A stretch of DNA of 64,000 nt from Ancylobacter moscoviensis (GTDB lineage Bacteria > Pseudomonadota > Alphaproteobacteria > Rhizobiales > Xanthobacteraceae), in assembly GCF_007559435.1 (NCBI RefSeq), contig NZ_VMBP01000004.1:186001-250000 (forward strand), written 5' to 3'. The notes under the pieces are model-generated. The model made no database searches and was not told the DNA's origin. It saw only the letters and a program-made list of their open reading frames with translations. Below are positions 11,684-22,495 of this stretch, one piece after another. The position numbers and the translations under genes were made by a program. Numbering within the stretch: position 1 is the first letter of the stretch; each line of letters opens with the position of its first letter.

Positions 11684-11821
11684 CGTGCGTCCATTCGCCG
11701 GTCTCATACCGGCTCAAAAGCTCTAGGGGTTCAACCCGCGCGGGGTCAAGCCGCGCCAGTCGGCGACGAGGTTATCGCCAGCCCCGCCATCGCTCGTGTC
11801 GCGCCCGCCCGCCCATCCCCG

Positions 11822-13336
11822 TCACTGTCCCCGACCAGCCCGGGCGGCGAAGCGCACGGCTTCCTCGCCGGCGCGGAACAGTGCCTTGGCCTTGTTGACG
11901 CATTCCTGCTGTTCGCTCTCCGGCACGGAGTCGTAGACGATGCCGGCGCCGGCCTGGACATACATGCGCCCGTCCTTCACCACGGCGGTGCGCAGGACGA
12001 TGCAGGTGTCCATTTCGCCATCGGCGCTGAAATAACCGATGGCGCCGGCATAGATACCGCGCTTGTCGGCCTCCAACTCGTCGATGATCTCCATCGCCCG
12101 CACCTTCGGCGCACCGGAGACGGTGCCGGCCGGAAAGCCGGCGGCCAGCGCGTCGAGCGCGTCATGGCGCGGGTCGAGCTCGCCTTCGACGTTGGAGACG
12201 ATGTGCATCACCTGGCTGTAGCGCTCGACGAAGAAGCTGTCGGTGACGTGCACCGAGCCGATCTTGGAGACGCGGCCGACATCGTTGCGGCCCAGATCGA
12301 GCAGCATCAGGTGCTCGGCGCGCTCTTTCGGATCGGCCATCAGCTCATCTTCCAGCGCCTTGTCCTCGTGTGGAGTGGCACCGCGCCGGCGGGTGCCGGC
12401 GATCGGGCGGATGGTGACGGTGTCGTCGCGCAGCCGGACCAGGATTTCCGGGCTGGAGCACACCAGTGCGAACCCCCCGAAGTTGAAATAGACGAGGAAC
12501 GGCGCCGGGTTGATCCGCCGCAGAGCCCGGTAGAGCGAGAAGGAGGGCAGGGTGAAAGGCGCCTCGAAGCGCTGGGAGAGCACCACCTGGAAGATGTCGC
12601 CGGCGCGGATGTACTCCTTCGCCCGCTCCACCATGTCGCGATAGACCGCCGGCTCCGTGTTGGACTGCGGTTCGACCGCCTGATGGAAGGCGTCCTCCGC
12701 CGGCAGATTCGGCAGCGCGCTGTCGAGAGCGGCGATGACGCGCTCCAGCCGCTCGCGCGCCTTTTCATAGGCCGCGCCGGCCGAAATGCCCGCTTCGGGG
12801 CGCACCGGCGTGACAACGGTGATCTCGTCGCGCACCGTGTCGAAGATCACCATCACGGTGGGGCGGATGAACAGCGAATCCGGCACGCCGAGGATGTCGG
12901 GCTTGGCTTCCGGGAGGCGCTCCATCTGGCGCACCATGTCGTAGCCGAGATAGCCGAACACGCCGGCCGCCATCGGCGGGGCGCCCGCCGGCAGCTGGAT
13001 GCGCGATTCCGCCACCAGCTTGCGCAGCGAGACCAGCGGCTTGTCCGTGCAGGGCTCGAAAGCCTCCGGGTCGGTTGCGGCATGGCGGTTGATCTCCGCC
13101 CGCTCGCCCCGGCAGCGCCAGATCACGTCCGGCTCGATGCCGATCATCGAGTAGCGCCCACGCGTGGCGCCGCCCTCGACGGATTCCAGCAGGAAGCTGT
13201 TCGGCCGCTCGCCGGCGATCTTGAGGAAGGCCGAGACCGGGGTTTCGAGGTCGGCGATCAGCGTGGTCGAAACCACCTGCGCTTCGCCGCGCTCATAGAC
13301 CGCCGCGAAGGCGGCGGTGTCGGGTGTGAGGCTCAT
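11822..13336 (-). CDS. trpE: anthranilate synthase component I
   Basis: Converts chorismate and ammonia to anthranilate, the committed step of tryptophan synthesis. The protein is 504 aa. The N-terminal domain carries the LLES tryptophan-binding element (SFLLESVEGG) that allows feedback inhibition. The chorismate-binding domain has FQVVLSQRFEAPF, PIAGTRRRGATPHEDKALEDELMADPKERAEHLMLLDLGRNDVGRVSK and GTVSGAPKVRAMEIIDELE. It follows ppiD by 15 bp. The 138 bp between trpE and trpG shows no leader peptide or clear attenuator. Confidence 0.96.
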   Translation of the reverse strand: MSLTPDTAAFAAVYERGEAQVVSTTLIADLETPVSAFLKIAGERPNSFLLESVEGGATRGRYSMIGIEPDVIWRCRGERAEINRHAATDPEAFEPCTDKPLVSLRKLVAESRIQLPAGAPPMAAGVFGYLGYDMVRQMERLPEAKPDILGVPDSLFIRPTVMVIFDTVRDEITVVTPVRPEAGISAGAAYEKARERLERVIAALDSALPNLPAEDAFHQAVEPQSNTEPAVYRDMVERAKEYIRAGDIFQVVLSQRFEAPFTLPSFSLYRALRRINPAPFLVYFNFGGFALVCSSPEILVRLRDDTVTIRPIAGTRRRGATPHEDKALEDELMADPKERAEHLMLLDLGRNDVGRVSKIGSVHVTDSFFVERYSQVMHIVSNVEGELDPRHDALDALAAGFPAGTVSGAPKVRAMEIIDELEADKRGIYAGAIGYFSADGEMDTCIVLRTAVVKDGRMYVQAGAGIVYDSVPESEQQECVNKAKALFRAGEEAVRFAARAGRGQ

Positions 13337-13351
13337 GACGCGGTTCCCGGA

Positions 13352-15241
13352 TCAGTTGACCGCGTCGGTGCCGACGATCTGGTCGAGCGCCGCGCGGTTG
13401 ATGCGGGCGCCGAGCTGGCCCTGCAGATCGACCAGATATTCCGTCATCAGATCGTTTTCGAAGCTCTGGCGTACATCGGCGACGAGCTTGTCGTTCTGCG
13501 TGCCGGCGTCGGGCACGGCCACGCGCAGCACCTGGAACAGCAGGCGGCTGTCGCCCCCTTCCGCCAGGGTGCTGCCAACGCTGCCTTCCGGCGTTTCGAA
13601 CACCGCGTTGAGGATGTCCTGCGGCACGCCGTCGGCGGTGCGGCCGCGGCGCAGGCCGTTGGCGGCGCGCAGCTCGAGGCCGGATTCCGTCACCACCTTG
13701 TCGAAGGCTTCGCCGGCGGCGATCCGGGCCTTGATCTCCTCGACCTTCTTGTCGAGCGCCTCGGCGGCCTTGTCCTGCTTCCAGCGGTCCAGCACCTGGG
13801 CGCGCGCCTCCTCGAAGGTGCGATCGCGCGGGGCGGTGACGCCCTCGACCTCATACCAGACATAGCCCCCGTTCTGCGGCAGCTGGATCGGGTCGTTCTC
13901 CGTTCCGACATCGGCGGCGAAGGCGCCGCGCAGCACGTCCGAGCGGGAGGGAATGGCCGGGATAGAGGCGCCGTCTGGCATCTGTCCCTGGATATTGGTG
14001 TCGAAGCTCTGGAGCGGGAGGCTGACCTTGCCGGCGATCTCGCCGAGCTGGGCGCCCCCGGCGCGCTCGTCCTCGATCTGGTCGTACTTGGTGAGCATCA
14101 ACCGGCGCCCCGCATCGAGCTGGAGCTGCGAGCGGATGTCGTAGGCCACCTCGGCAAGCGGCTTGGTCGTGCCGGGGGTGACGGCGCCGACATGGACGAT
14201 CACCGGGCCGAATCGGCCGGCGATCACGCCGCTGGTGCCGTTCGGCGCGAGGGAGAATGCCGCGTCCGCGACTGCCTTGTCGAAGATGTCGCCGCGCGTC
14301 ACATCGCCGAGATCGACGTCCTTCGGGGCCAGCTTGCGTTCGGCCACGATGTCGGCGAAGGGCGTGCCCGCCGTGATACGGTCGGCGGCCGCTTTCGCTT
14401 CTTCCTCATTGGGGAAGACGATCTGCTGGACGACCCGCTTCTCGAGCGTGCCATAGGAAGACACGTTCGCGTTGTACGCGGCCTCGACCTCGGCGTCGGT
14501 CACGCTTTCAGCCGTGGCGAGCGCCTCGGGGGTGAGCACCAGCACGCCGAGCTTGCGGTATTCCGGCGCGCGGAAAGCCACCTGGCGTTCATCGAAGAAC
14601 TTGCGCAGCTCCTCCTCCGACGGATCCGCCGGGGCGGGAAGGGCGGTGGGCGACAGGAGCGCGTAATTGACCGAGCGCTCTTCGCTCTCATAGCGGGCTA
14701 TGGCGTCCTTGAGGACCTTCGGCACTTCGATGCCGCCGCCGAGCGACTGAATGAGCTGCTGGCGCAGCGCGAGCCGGCGTTCGGCGTCGACGAAGCGCGC
14801 CTCGGTGAAGCCGTTCGAGCGCAGCAGCTGCGCGAAGTAATTCGGATCGAAGCTGCCGCCCGGGCCGAAGAAGGCCGGGTTGCTCTGCACCCGCCGGGCG
14901 ATCTCGGCATCGGACAGCGCGAGCCCGAGCGCGTTCGCCTGGTCATTGAGGGCGGCTTCGGCAAGCTGCTCGTTGAGAAGCTGGTCAGGAATGCCGAGCG
15001 CGCGGGCCTGGTCCGGCGTGATGCCGCGCTTGATCTGCTGGCTGATTTGCTGCAGCCGCTCTTGATAGAGCTGACGGAATTCCGGGACGGTGATCTCGCT
15101 GTCGCCGATGGTCGCCAGCGTCTGGCTGCCGAAGCCGCGGAACACGTCGGCGATTCCCCACACCGCGAAGCTGAGGATAAGGAGGCTCATCAGGATCTTG
15201 GCGACAATTCCGGAAGCGCTCTTGCGCAGCGTCTCAAGCAT
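13352..15241 (-). CDS. ppiD: PpiD/SurA-type periplasmic peptidyl-prolyl isomerase
   Basis: An inner-membrane-anchored folding chaperone of 629 aa. One transmembrane helix near the N-terminus (ILMSLLILSFAVWGIADVF, about residues 16-34) leads into a SurA_N-like region (SEITVPEFRQLYQERLQQI) and a parvulin-type PPIC domain around 255-370 (LGDVTRGDIFDKAVADAAFSLAPNGTSGVI), then a C-terminal helical part. This layout is PpiD (periplasmic, SecYEG-associated in E. coli). It precedes trpE by 15 bp and is divergent from tpiA across 189 bp, so its promoter probably drives the trp genes too. Confidence 0.9.
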   Translation of the reverse strand: MLETLRKSASGIVAKILMSLLILSFAVWGIADVFRGFGSQTLATIGDSEITVPEFRQLYQERLQQISQQIKRGITPDQARALGIPDQLLNEQLAEAALNDQANALGLALSDAEIARRVQSNPAFFGPGGSFDPNYFAQLLRSNGFTEARFVDAERRLALRQQLIQSLGGGIEVPKVLKDAIARYESEERSVNYALLSPTALPAPADPSEEELRKFFDERQVAFRAPEYRKLGVLVLTPEALATAESVTDAEVEAAYNANVSSYGTLEKRVVQQIVFPNEEEAKAAADRITAGTPFADIVAERKLAPKDVDLGDVTRGDIFDKAVADAAFSLAPNGTSGVIAGRFGPVIVHVGAVTPGTTKPLAEVAYDIRSQLQLDAGRRLMLTKYDQIEDERAGGAQLGEIAGKVSLPLQSFDTNIQGQMPDGASIPAIPSRSDVLRGAFAADVGTENDPIQLPQNGGYVWYEVEGVTAPRDRTFEEARAQVLDRWKQDKAAEALDKKVEEIKARIAAGEAFDKVVTESGLELRAANGLRRGRTADGVPQDILNAVFETPEGSVGSTLAEGGDSRLLFQVLRVAVPDAGTQNDKLVADVRQSFENDLMTEYLVDLQGQLGARINRAALDQIVGTDAVN

Positions 15242-15430
15242 CTAGTTTCTCGTCTGGCGTCATGCGGGCAGAAGGCCCGGCGCGCGAAAGGCGCGCATCA
15301 TAAGGAGGCGCCCGGTCCGCCGCAACGGCACTCATGCGCCCTTTTGCCCCCCGTACGCGACGCTGTTAAGGCCGTGGCAGTCTGCTATGAGGCCTTTGTG
15401 AAGAGTTTGAGACGGAAGGGGTGAGGGCGT

Positions 15431-16186
15431 ATGTCGAAGCGTCGTCCGCTGGTTGCTGGGAACTGGAAGATGCACGGCGTCAAGGCGTCGGTCGCCGAGT
15501 TCGGCCGCATCGCCGAGGGATATGACGCCGGGCTGAAGGCGAAGGTGGATCTGCTGATCTGTCCGCCGGCGACGCTGATGTCGACGCTTGCCGTCGTCGC
15601 GCTGGGTACCCGCATCGGCATCGGCGGCCAGGATTGCCATGCCAAGCCGAGCGGCGCCTACACCGGCGACATCGCCGCCGAGATGATCGCCGACACCGGC
15701 GCCACTGCCGTTATCCTCGGCCATTCCGAGCGCCGCGCCGACCACGGCGAGACCGACGCCATGGCGCGCGCCAAGGTACTGGCCGCCTGGCGCGCCGGGC
15801 TGGTCGCGATCCTGTGCGTCGGCGAAACCCATGCCGAGCGCGATGAATTCCGGGCGCTCGATGTAGTGCGCACGCAGCTCGCCGGCTCGTTGCCGGATGG
15901 CGCGACCGCCGCCAATGTCGTCATCGCCTATGAACCCGTCTGGGCCATCGGGACCGGCCGGACGCCGACCATTGACGATATCGCCGAGATGCACGGCGTG
16001 CTGCGCGAGGAACTCATTGCCCGGTTCGGCGACGAGGGAGCGGGCATGCGGCTGCTCTATGGCGGCTCGGTCAAGCCGGAGAACGCGGGCGAGATTCTGC
16101 ATGTGCCCAATGTGGATGGCGCGCTGGTCGGGGGCGCGAGCCTGAAGGCGGAGTCTTTCATCGCCATCGCGCGCGCCTATCTATAG
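15431..16186 (+). CDS. tpiA: triose-phosphate isomerase
   Basis: Interconverts glyceraldehyde 3-phosphate and dihydroxyacetone phosphate. A 251-aa TIM barrel. Catalytic Lys13 in GNWKMHG, electrophilic His in GHSERR (about 97) and catalytic Glu in [11 protein letters not shown] (about 169) are all present, as is the phosphate loop [10 protein letters not shown]. Divergent from ppiD, followed by secG and pyrG on the same strand. Confidence 0.97.
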   Translation: MSKRRPLVAGNWKMHGVKASVAEFGRIAEGYDAGLKAKVDLLICPPATLMSTLAVVALGTRIGIGGQDCHAKPSGAYTGDIAAEMIADTGATAVILGHSERRADHGETDAMARAKVLAAWRAGLVAILCVGETHAERDEFRALDVVRTQLAGSLPDGATAANVVIAYEPVWAIGTGRTPTIDDIAEMHGVLREELIARFGDEGAGMRLLYGGSVKPENAGEILHVPNVDGALVGGASLKAESFIAIARAYL

Positions 16187-16315
16187 GCGGGCAGCTCTCC
16201 CGCTATCGGGTGCGGCGCCGGCTGGAAACGGCGGGCGCAATCGTGTAGGAACGCGCCCAAAGATTGCGGTGGGCATGGCTCGCCCGCCGTCGCACGAGCA
16301 TTTTGAAGGCGTCAG

Positions 16316-16699
16316 ATGCAAACCGTACTCATCGTCATCCATCTCATGGTCGTGCTGGCCCTGATCGGCGTCGTGCTGATCCAGCGTTCGGAAGGGGGCG
16401 GCCTCGGCATTGGTGGCGGCGGCGGTGGCGGTGGTTTCTTCAGCGCGCGCGGCACGGCCAACGTGCTGACCCGCGCCACGGCCATTCTGGCGGCGCTGTT
16501 CTTCGTCACCAGCCTGTCGCTGACCATTCTCGCCGGCTGGGGCCGTGGGCCGACGACGATCTTCAACGCACCCGCGACCAGCGTTCCGGGTGCTCCAGGC
16601 GCTCCCGCCCCCGGCGGCACGGTGCTCGATCAGCTCAAGGGCGCCCAGCCTGCGCCGCCCGCCGCCCCGGCGGCACCGCAGGTTCCGCAGTCGCAGTGA
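16316..16699 (+). CDS. secG: preprotein translocase subunit SecG
   Basis: Small integral subunit of the SecYEG channel. The protein is 127 aa with two hydrophobic helices (about 4-22 and 55-78) around the conserved loop QRSEGGGLGIGGGGGGGGFFSARGTANVLTRAT, typical of SecG. A Pro/Ala-rich tail (about 85-127) is a common alphaproteobacterial extension. The tpiA-secG-pyrG order is conserved in this group. Confidence 0.94.
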   Translation: MQTVLIVIHLMVVLALIGVVLIQRSEGGGLGIGGGGGGGGFFSARGTANVLTRATAILAALFFVTSLSLTILAGWGRGPTTIFNAPATSVPGAPGAPAPGGTVLDQLKGAQPAPPAAPAAPQVPQSQ

Positions 16700-16713
16700 T
16701 CCCGGCGCGACCC

Positions 16714-16737
16714 GATTCCACTGGAGAATTCGGGCCG
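16714..16737 (+). terminator. possible weak terminator between secG and pyrG
   Basis: CCCGATTCC and its partner GGAGAATTCGGG can pair, with a small bulge, shortly after the secG stop, followed by CCGCGTTTCATTT. The tail is only moderately T-rich and the stem imperfect, so this may be partial termination or chance. Confidence 0.3.
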
Positions 16738-16809
16738 CGTTTCATTTACCCACAGGCGAGAGCGCGTACGGCAAGACGGGCTCTCGTCGAATCGCGTTTT
16801 TGCCGATAA

Positions 16810-18450
<1,641 letters not shown>

Positions 18451-18458
18451 GAAACATG

Positions 18459-18496
18459 GCGATCGGGCGGAAAGCCCGATCGCGCTGGGCTTTCCG
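18459..18496 (+). terminator. competing hairpins after pyrG, probable terminator region
   Basis: GCGATCGGGC (18459-18468) pairs perfectly with GCCCGATCGC (18474-18483) over a 5-nt loop. Alternatively CGGAAAGCCC (18468-18477) pairs with GGGCTTTCCG (18487-18496). The two stems share bases and exclude each other. There is no clean T-run, so this is not a textbook intrinsic terminator. Confidence 0.45.
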
Positions 18497-18684
18497 ATCG
18501 CCCGCTTCGGGCGCATCTGACGCTGCGCCACACCTTCCGGTAAAATCTTCCTTCTGCCGGTGAATCGCCCCATACGGGCAATCGAGGCTGGATTCGCGCG
18601 TCCGGCCCGTGCTCTCTTCACATCCAGGTCAATGTGAGCCGGCTGCGCCGATGGGGCAGCGGTAACGGGAAGAGGAGTGAGCTG

Positions 18685-19554
18685 GTGGCCCGGGGTCTTG
18701 ATCATGTCGTCCATGTCGTTCGCGATCTCGATGCGGCGGGCGAGCTGTACGATATGCTTGGCTTCACCGTCGGCACGCGCAACCGCCATCCCTGGGGCAC
18801 GGACAACCGGCTGGTACAGACGCCCGGCTTCTTCGTCGAGCTGCTCGAGATTTCCGAGCCGGACGCGATTCCTCCGCATGGCGAGACGGCCTTTTCCTTC
18901 GGCGCCTTCAATCGCGATTTCCTCGCCGATGTAGGGCCGGGCCTTTCCATGCTGGTTCTGGAAGGCAGCGATCCGGCGGCGGACAAGCTCGAATTCGATA
19001 CGGCCGGTATCGGCGGTTTCGACGTGTTCGACTTCTCGCGGCAGGGCAAGCGGCCGGATGGCTCCGACGTCGAGGTCGCCTTTTCGCTGGCCTTCGCGCG
19101 CGACGCGGCCTCGCCGCATGCCGGCTTCTTCACCTGCCTGCAGCGTCGGCCCGAGAATTTCTGGGCGCCCGACCTGCAGCGCCACATGAACGGCACGACC
19201 GGCGTCGCCGGTGTGGTGCTGACGGCGGAGGATCCCGCCGCGCATGTCGACTTCCTCTCGGTTTTCGCCGGCACCGCGCCGCGCCGGGCTGTGGAGGGCT
19301 GGTACATCGCGAAGACCCCGCGCGGCGATATCGACCTGATGAGCCAGGCTCTGTTCACCGAGCGTTTCGGCATTGCCGCGCCGGCCGGGCCGGGCCTTCG
19401 GCTGGCGGCGATCCGCTTCGCGGTGGCCGATATCGAGCGCCTGCGCCGGCGTGTTTCCGCCTCGCGCATGGCGGCAGAGGAGATCGAAGGACTGGTGGTC
19501 GTCGGACCGAAATCGGCCCTCGGCGCGACGCTGGCCTTCGAGCCCGCCGCCTGA
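18685..19554 (+). CDS. VOC family protein (glyoxalase-like domain)
   Basis: A 289-aa protein of the vicinal oxygen chelate superfamily, substrate unknown. It opens RGLDHVVHVVRDLDAAGELYDMLGFTVGTRNRHPWGTDNRLVQ, the glyoxalase-like beta-alpha-beta unit with a metal-binding-type His (DHVV). A second module starts near TTGVAGVVLTAEDPAAHVDFLSVFAG. The start is GTG 18685 because AGGAG lies 7-8 nt before it; an upstream ATG (18634) lacks a ribosome site. A strong terminator follows. No operon partner suggests the substrate. Confidence 0.82.
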   Translation: MARGLDHVVHVVRDLDAAGELYDMLGFTVGTRNRHPWGTDNRLVQTPGFFVELLEISEPDAIPPHGETAFSFGAFNRDFLADVGPGLSMLVLEGSDPAADKLEFDTAGIGGFDVFDFSRQGKRPDGSDVEVAFSLAFARDAASPHAGFFTCLQRRPENFWAPDLQRHMNGTTGVAGVVLTAEDPAAHVDFLSVFAGTAPRRAVEGWYIAKTPRGDIDLMSQALFTERFGIAAPAGPGLRLAAIRFAVADIERLRRRVSASRMAAEEIEGLVVVGPKSALGATLAFEPAA

Positions 19555-19580
19555 TCCTCAAGACGGGACCCTGAAAAAGC

Positions 19581-19609
19581 AAAAGGCCCGGAGAGCATCC
19601 GGGCCTTTT
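19581..19609. terminator. strong bidirectional intrinsic terminator
   Basis: AAAAGGCCCGGA (19581-19592) pairs perfectly with TCCGGGCCTTTT (19598-19609) over the loop GAGCA. The A-tract and T-tract give a U-tail on both strands. It separates the convergent VOC gene (stop 19554) and the glucan synthase gene (stop 19637). Confidence 0.93.
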
Positions 19610-19636
19610 GTCATTTCGGTCGGTGGGAGAGGCGCC

Positions 19637-22282
19637 TCAGCTGCGCACCTTCTCCGGGATCGCTTCCGGCTGCACGGAACGGCCGGGCAGCAGGGCCAGG
19701 GCACGGGCGCGCAGCGCGGTCCAGGTGGCGAAGGAGTTCAGGTTCGAACCCTCCAGCCAGCCGATGCCAGCCGCCGCCAGGAAGGGCAGGCTCTGGATGG
19801 CGAGGGCGAAGGCGAACAGGTCGATCTCCACCACCGCGTGCCAGTTGGTAAGGCGCAGGCCGATGGCCGAGAGCATGAGACCGGCGCCGATCACCGCCTC
19901 CGGCAGGGCCGGGAAGGCGCGGGCGGCGTCCGCCAGCCAGCTGCCCTTGGCCGTGCGGGCGAAGGCGAGGTCCTTGTAGCGGAAGCTGTCATAGACCGCC
20001 TTGGCCACGGTGAACTGCACCGCCATCGCCGCGAAGGCCGCACCGATCATGCGGACCGGCGTGGTCGCCACGCGCAGCCGGTAGAGGGCGCAGAAGTGCA
20101 GGATGTAGATGCCGAAGCAGAACACGATCGGCACGGTGAGGATGCGCTGCGGCACCGCGATGCCGAGGCCGAGCACGAACGGCACCCAGAGCAGCGACAG
20201 GATCGCCATCAGCGCGCCCACGCTCTCCGAGCCGAGCCAGCTCACCCAGCCGATGGCGAACTCGCGACGCTGGGCCGAGGTGAGGCGCGTGCCACCATTC
20301 GGCAGCATGCGGCGCCAGTGCTTCTTGATGATCTGCATGCCGCCATAGGCCCAGCGGTGGCGCTGCTTCTTGAACGAGGCGAAGTCGTCCGGCAGCAGGC
20401 CCCAGCCGTAGCGGGTGTTGGTGTAGTGGCTCTTCCAGCCGCGCTCGACGATCGCCAGGCCGAGATCGGTGTCCTCGCAGATCGTGTCGCTCGACCAGTC
20501 CCCCGCTTCCACCATGGCGGCACGGCGCATCAGGCACATGGTGCCGTGCACGACGATGGCGTCATGCTCGTTGCGCTGGACCATGCCGATGTCGAAGAAG
20601 CCGGCATATTCGGTGTTCATTGCCTCGTGCAGCAGGCTGCGGTTGGCGTCGCGGTGATCCTGCGGCGCCTGAACGATGCCTACCGTCGGGTCCTCGAAGG
20701 TCGGGACGAGGTCGCTCAGCCAGTTGGGATCGACGACATAATCGGCGTCGATGATGCCGATGATCTCGGCGTCCGGCGCGGTCTGGAGCATGGCGGCGCG
20801 CAGCGCGCCGGCCTTGAAGCCCGCGACCTTGGGCAGGTTGATGAACTTGAAGCGATCACCCAGCTCGCGGCAATAGGCCTCGATCGGCTCCCAGAAGGCG
20901 GGATCCGGGGTGTTGTTGATGATGACCAGGCACTCGAAGTTCGGCCAGTTGAGCCGGGCGACGCCGTCGAGCGTCTGCTTCAGCATCTCCGGCGGCTCCT
21001 TGTAGGCCGGGATGTGGATCGAGACCTTCGGCGTGCGGGCCGGCGTCGCCGCCGCATGGTTGCGCAGCAGGCGGCGCGGCGTGCGACCGAAGGCGATGGT
21101 GGCCAGCTCTTCCACGCGGTACAGCATGACGATGACCAGCGGCACCAGCAGCACGAGGCTGATGATGAACGTCACCTTGTTGCCGCCCACGACATAGTGG
21201 GTCAGCCAGTAGTCCGTCACGGTGGCGATCCACGCGCCGACGAGGCTGGCGGCGCCGGCCATTACGACGGCCTGCGTCATGGTCAGCCGCGCGAAGCGGA
21301 AGACCGGCAGCGAGAAGGCGATGCCCAGCAGGAGGGCGATGGCGGCCGTCGCGGTATAGGTCGACGGGGTGATCGGGCCGGTGAGCGGGAACTTGACCGC
21401 GCGGTCGGCGTCGAGAACGCCCCAATACTGGCCGACGCTGCCCTCGAAGCTCTTCCACGGAGCGTCGAAGGCCTCGATCAGGTTGTATTCGATGCCAAGC
21501 GCGTCGGCGCGGGAAGCGAAGGAACGGATGACCTGGGCCTGTTCCATCTCGCCGGGAACGGCGGCGTCGCGGTTGTAGCCCGCGCTCGGCCAGCCGAATT
21601 CGGCGATGACGATGCGCTTGCCCGGATAGGCGGCGCGCAGGCGCTCATAGATGCCGATGGAGCGCTCGACGACCTGATCGGCCGGAACGCCCTCCCAATA
21701 GGGCAGGATGTGAGCGGCGATGTAGTCGACCGCCGAGACGAGCTCGGGGTGGTCGAGCCAGACGTCCCACGTCTCGCCGGTGGTCACCGGGACGTTGGTC
21801 TGGCTCTTCACCTTGCGGATGATTTCGACGAGTTCTTCCGGCGTCTTCTCGGCGCGCAGGATGGACTCGTTGCCGACCACGATGCCGACCACGTTGGGGT
21901 TCTTGCGCGCCGCGTCGAGCGCGTTGGCGATCTCGCGCTCGTTGCGCTTCTCGTCGGTGTCGATCCACGCGCCGACCGTGGTCTTCAGGCCCTTCTCGCC
22001 GGCCAGCTTGGCGACGAGTTCCAGATTGCCGGTCGAGGCATAAGTACGTACCGCGCGGGTGTAGGGCGCCACCGCGTCGATGTCGGAGCGGATCTGGGCC
22101 TCGGTCGTCGCCTGCCCCTTATCGGGGTTCGCGTCACGCCCGTAAGGCGCAAAGGACATGCTCTGGAAGCGGTCGGGCACGGCGGGCGCCGTTACCTCGT
22201 CGCGCAGGGCGAACCAGACAAAGGCGTGTACGCACGTGACGACCGCAACAGCGGCGGCAGCGACACGAACAGCGGGACGCAT
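19637..22282 (-). CDS. ndvB: GH17-like/GT2 membrane beta-glucan synthase, NdvB-like
   Basis: An 881-aa inner-membrane protein that probably polymerises UDP-glucose into beta-(1,3)-linked glucan. After a signal anchor (about 5-26) comes a GH17-like domain with catalytic-type Glu139 (VVGNES) and Glu228 (IAEFGWPS). Membrane helices (about 315-400) precede a processive GT2 domain: VSIHIPAYKE (about 417), DADYVV (about 510), EDTDLG (about 604), QRHRW (about 641). More helices follow. GT2 with QxxRW is shared with NdvB-type and cellulose-type synthases. In Bradyrhizobium NdvB makes cyclic beta-(1,3)(1,6)-glucan; assigning that product here is inference. The start is supported by GGTAGG just upstream. 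Two palindromic sites lie in the 213-bp upstream gap. Confidence 0.82.
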   Translation of the reverse strand: MRPAVRVAAAAVAVVTCVHAFVWFALRDEVTAPAVPDRFQSMSFAPYGRDANPDKGQATTEAQIRSDIDAVAPYTRAVRTYASTGNLELVAKLAGEKGLKTTVGAWIDTDEKRNEREIANALDAARKNPNVVGIVVGNESILRAEKTPEELVEIIRKVKSQTNVPVTTGETWDVWLDHPELVSAVDYIAAHILPYWEGVPADQVVERSIGIYERLRAAYPGKRIVIAEFGWPSAGYNRDAAVPGEMEQAQVIRSFASRADALGIEYNLIEAFDAPWKSFEGSVGQYWGVLDADRAVKFPLTGPITPSTYTATAAIALLLGIAFSLPVFRFARLTMTQAVVMAGAASLVGAWIATVTDYWLTHYVVGGNKVTFIISLVLLVPLVIVMLYRVEELATIAFGRTPRRLLRNHAAATPARTPKVSIHIPAYKEPPEMLKQTLDGVARLNWPNFECLVIINNTPDPAFWEPIEAYCRELGDRFKFINLPKVAGFKAGALRAAMLQTAPDAEIIGIIDADYVVDPNWLSDLVPTFEDPTVGIVQAPQDHRDANRSLLHEAMNTEYAGFFDIGMVQRNEHDAIVVHGTMCLMRRAAMVEAGDWSSDTICEDTDLGLAIVERGWKSHYTNTRYGWGLLPDDFASFKKQRHRWAYGGMQIIKKHWRRMLPNGGTRLTSAQRREFAIGWVSWLGSESVGALMAILSLLWVPFVLGLGIAVPQRILTVPIVFCFGIYILHFCALYRLRVATTPVRMIGAAFAAMAVQFTVAKAVYDSFRYKDLAFARTAKGSWLADAARAFPALPEAVIGAGLMLSAIGLRLTNWHAVVEIDLFAFALAIQSLPFLAAAGIGWLEGSNLNSFATWTALRARALALLPGRSVQPEAIPEKVRS

Positions 22283-22358
22283 GAGACCTACCCACGAAAG
22301 GGAGTGAGGATACAGGGCGGAATATAGTACAGTTTCAACGCGGTTGCAGCACGATTGG

Positions 22359-22373
22359 CGCCGCATTGCGGCA
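22359..22373. promoter_or_regulatory. palindromic putative operator, same 15-mer as upstream of gltA
   Basis: Read on the minus strand this is TGCCGCAATGCGGCG, identical to 1641-1655. It sits 77-91 bp upstream of the glucan synthase start, in a region with no coding signal. A TGCAGCA half-site lies at 22345-22351. Confidence 0.5.
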
Positions 22374-22438
22374 AAACGCTGGGCGTCTTCCAAAAGCGCC
22401 GGTTCGCAACTGCAAACACGTTAGCACGGATATTTGTT

Positions 22439-22452
22439 CCGCACTGTGGCAA
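22439..22452. promoter_or_regulatory. second, degenerate copy of the palindromic site
   Basis: CCGCACTGTGGCAA differs from CCGCATTGCGGCAA (22361-22374) at two positions and keeps the inverted symmetry except for one mismatch. Centre-to-centre spacing is 78 bp. Two copies in one promoter region would suit a dimeric regulator, but one weak copy could be chance. Confidence 0.35.
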
Positions 22453-22495
22453 GCCCATGTCGCACCGGTGTCGGGCGATGGGCCGCCACGCGAAA

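Noticed and set aside
15275-15300. GC hairpin (GCGCGC-GAAAG-GCGCGC) between ppiD and tpiA as a terminator
   Set aside because: The genes diverge, so no terminator is expected, and no T-run follows on either strand.
11153-15424. A 1423-codon plus-strand open frame across trpG, trpE and ppiD
   Set aside because: It covers three well-identified minus-strand genes with full motif sets; the translation is repetitive acidic/His-rich sequence typical of antisense frames.
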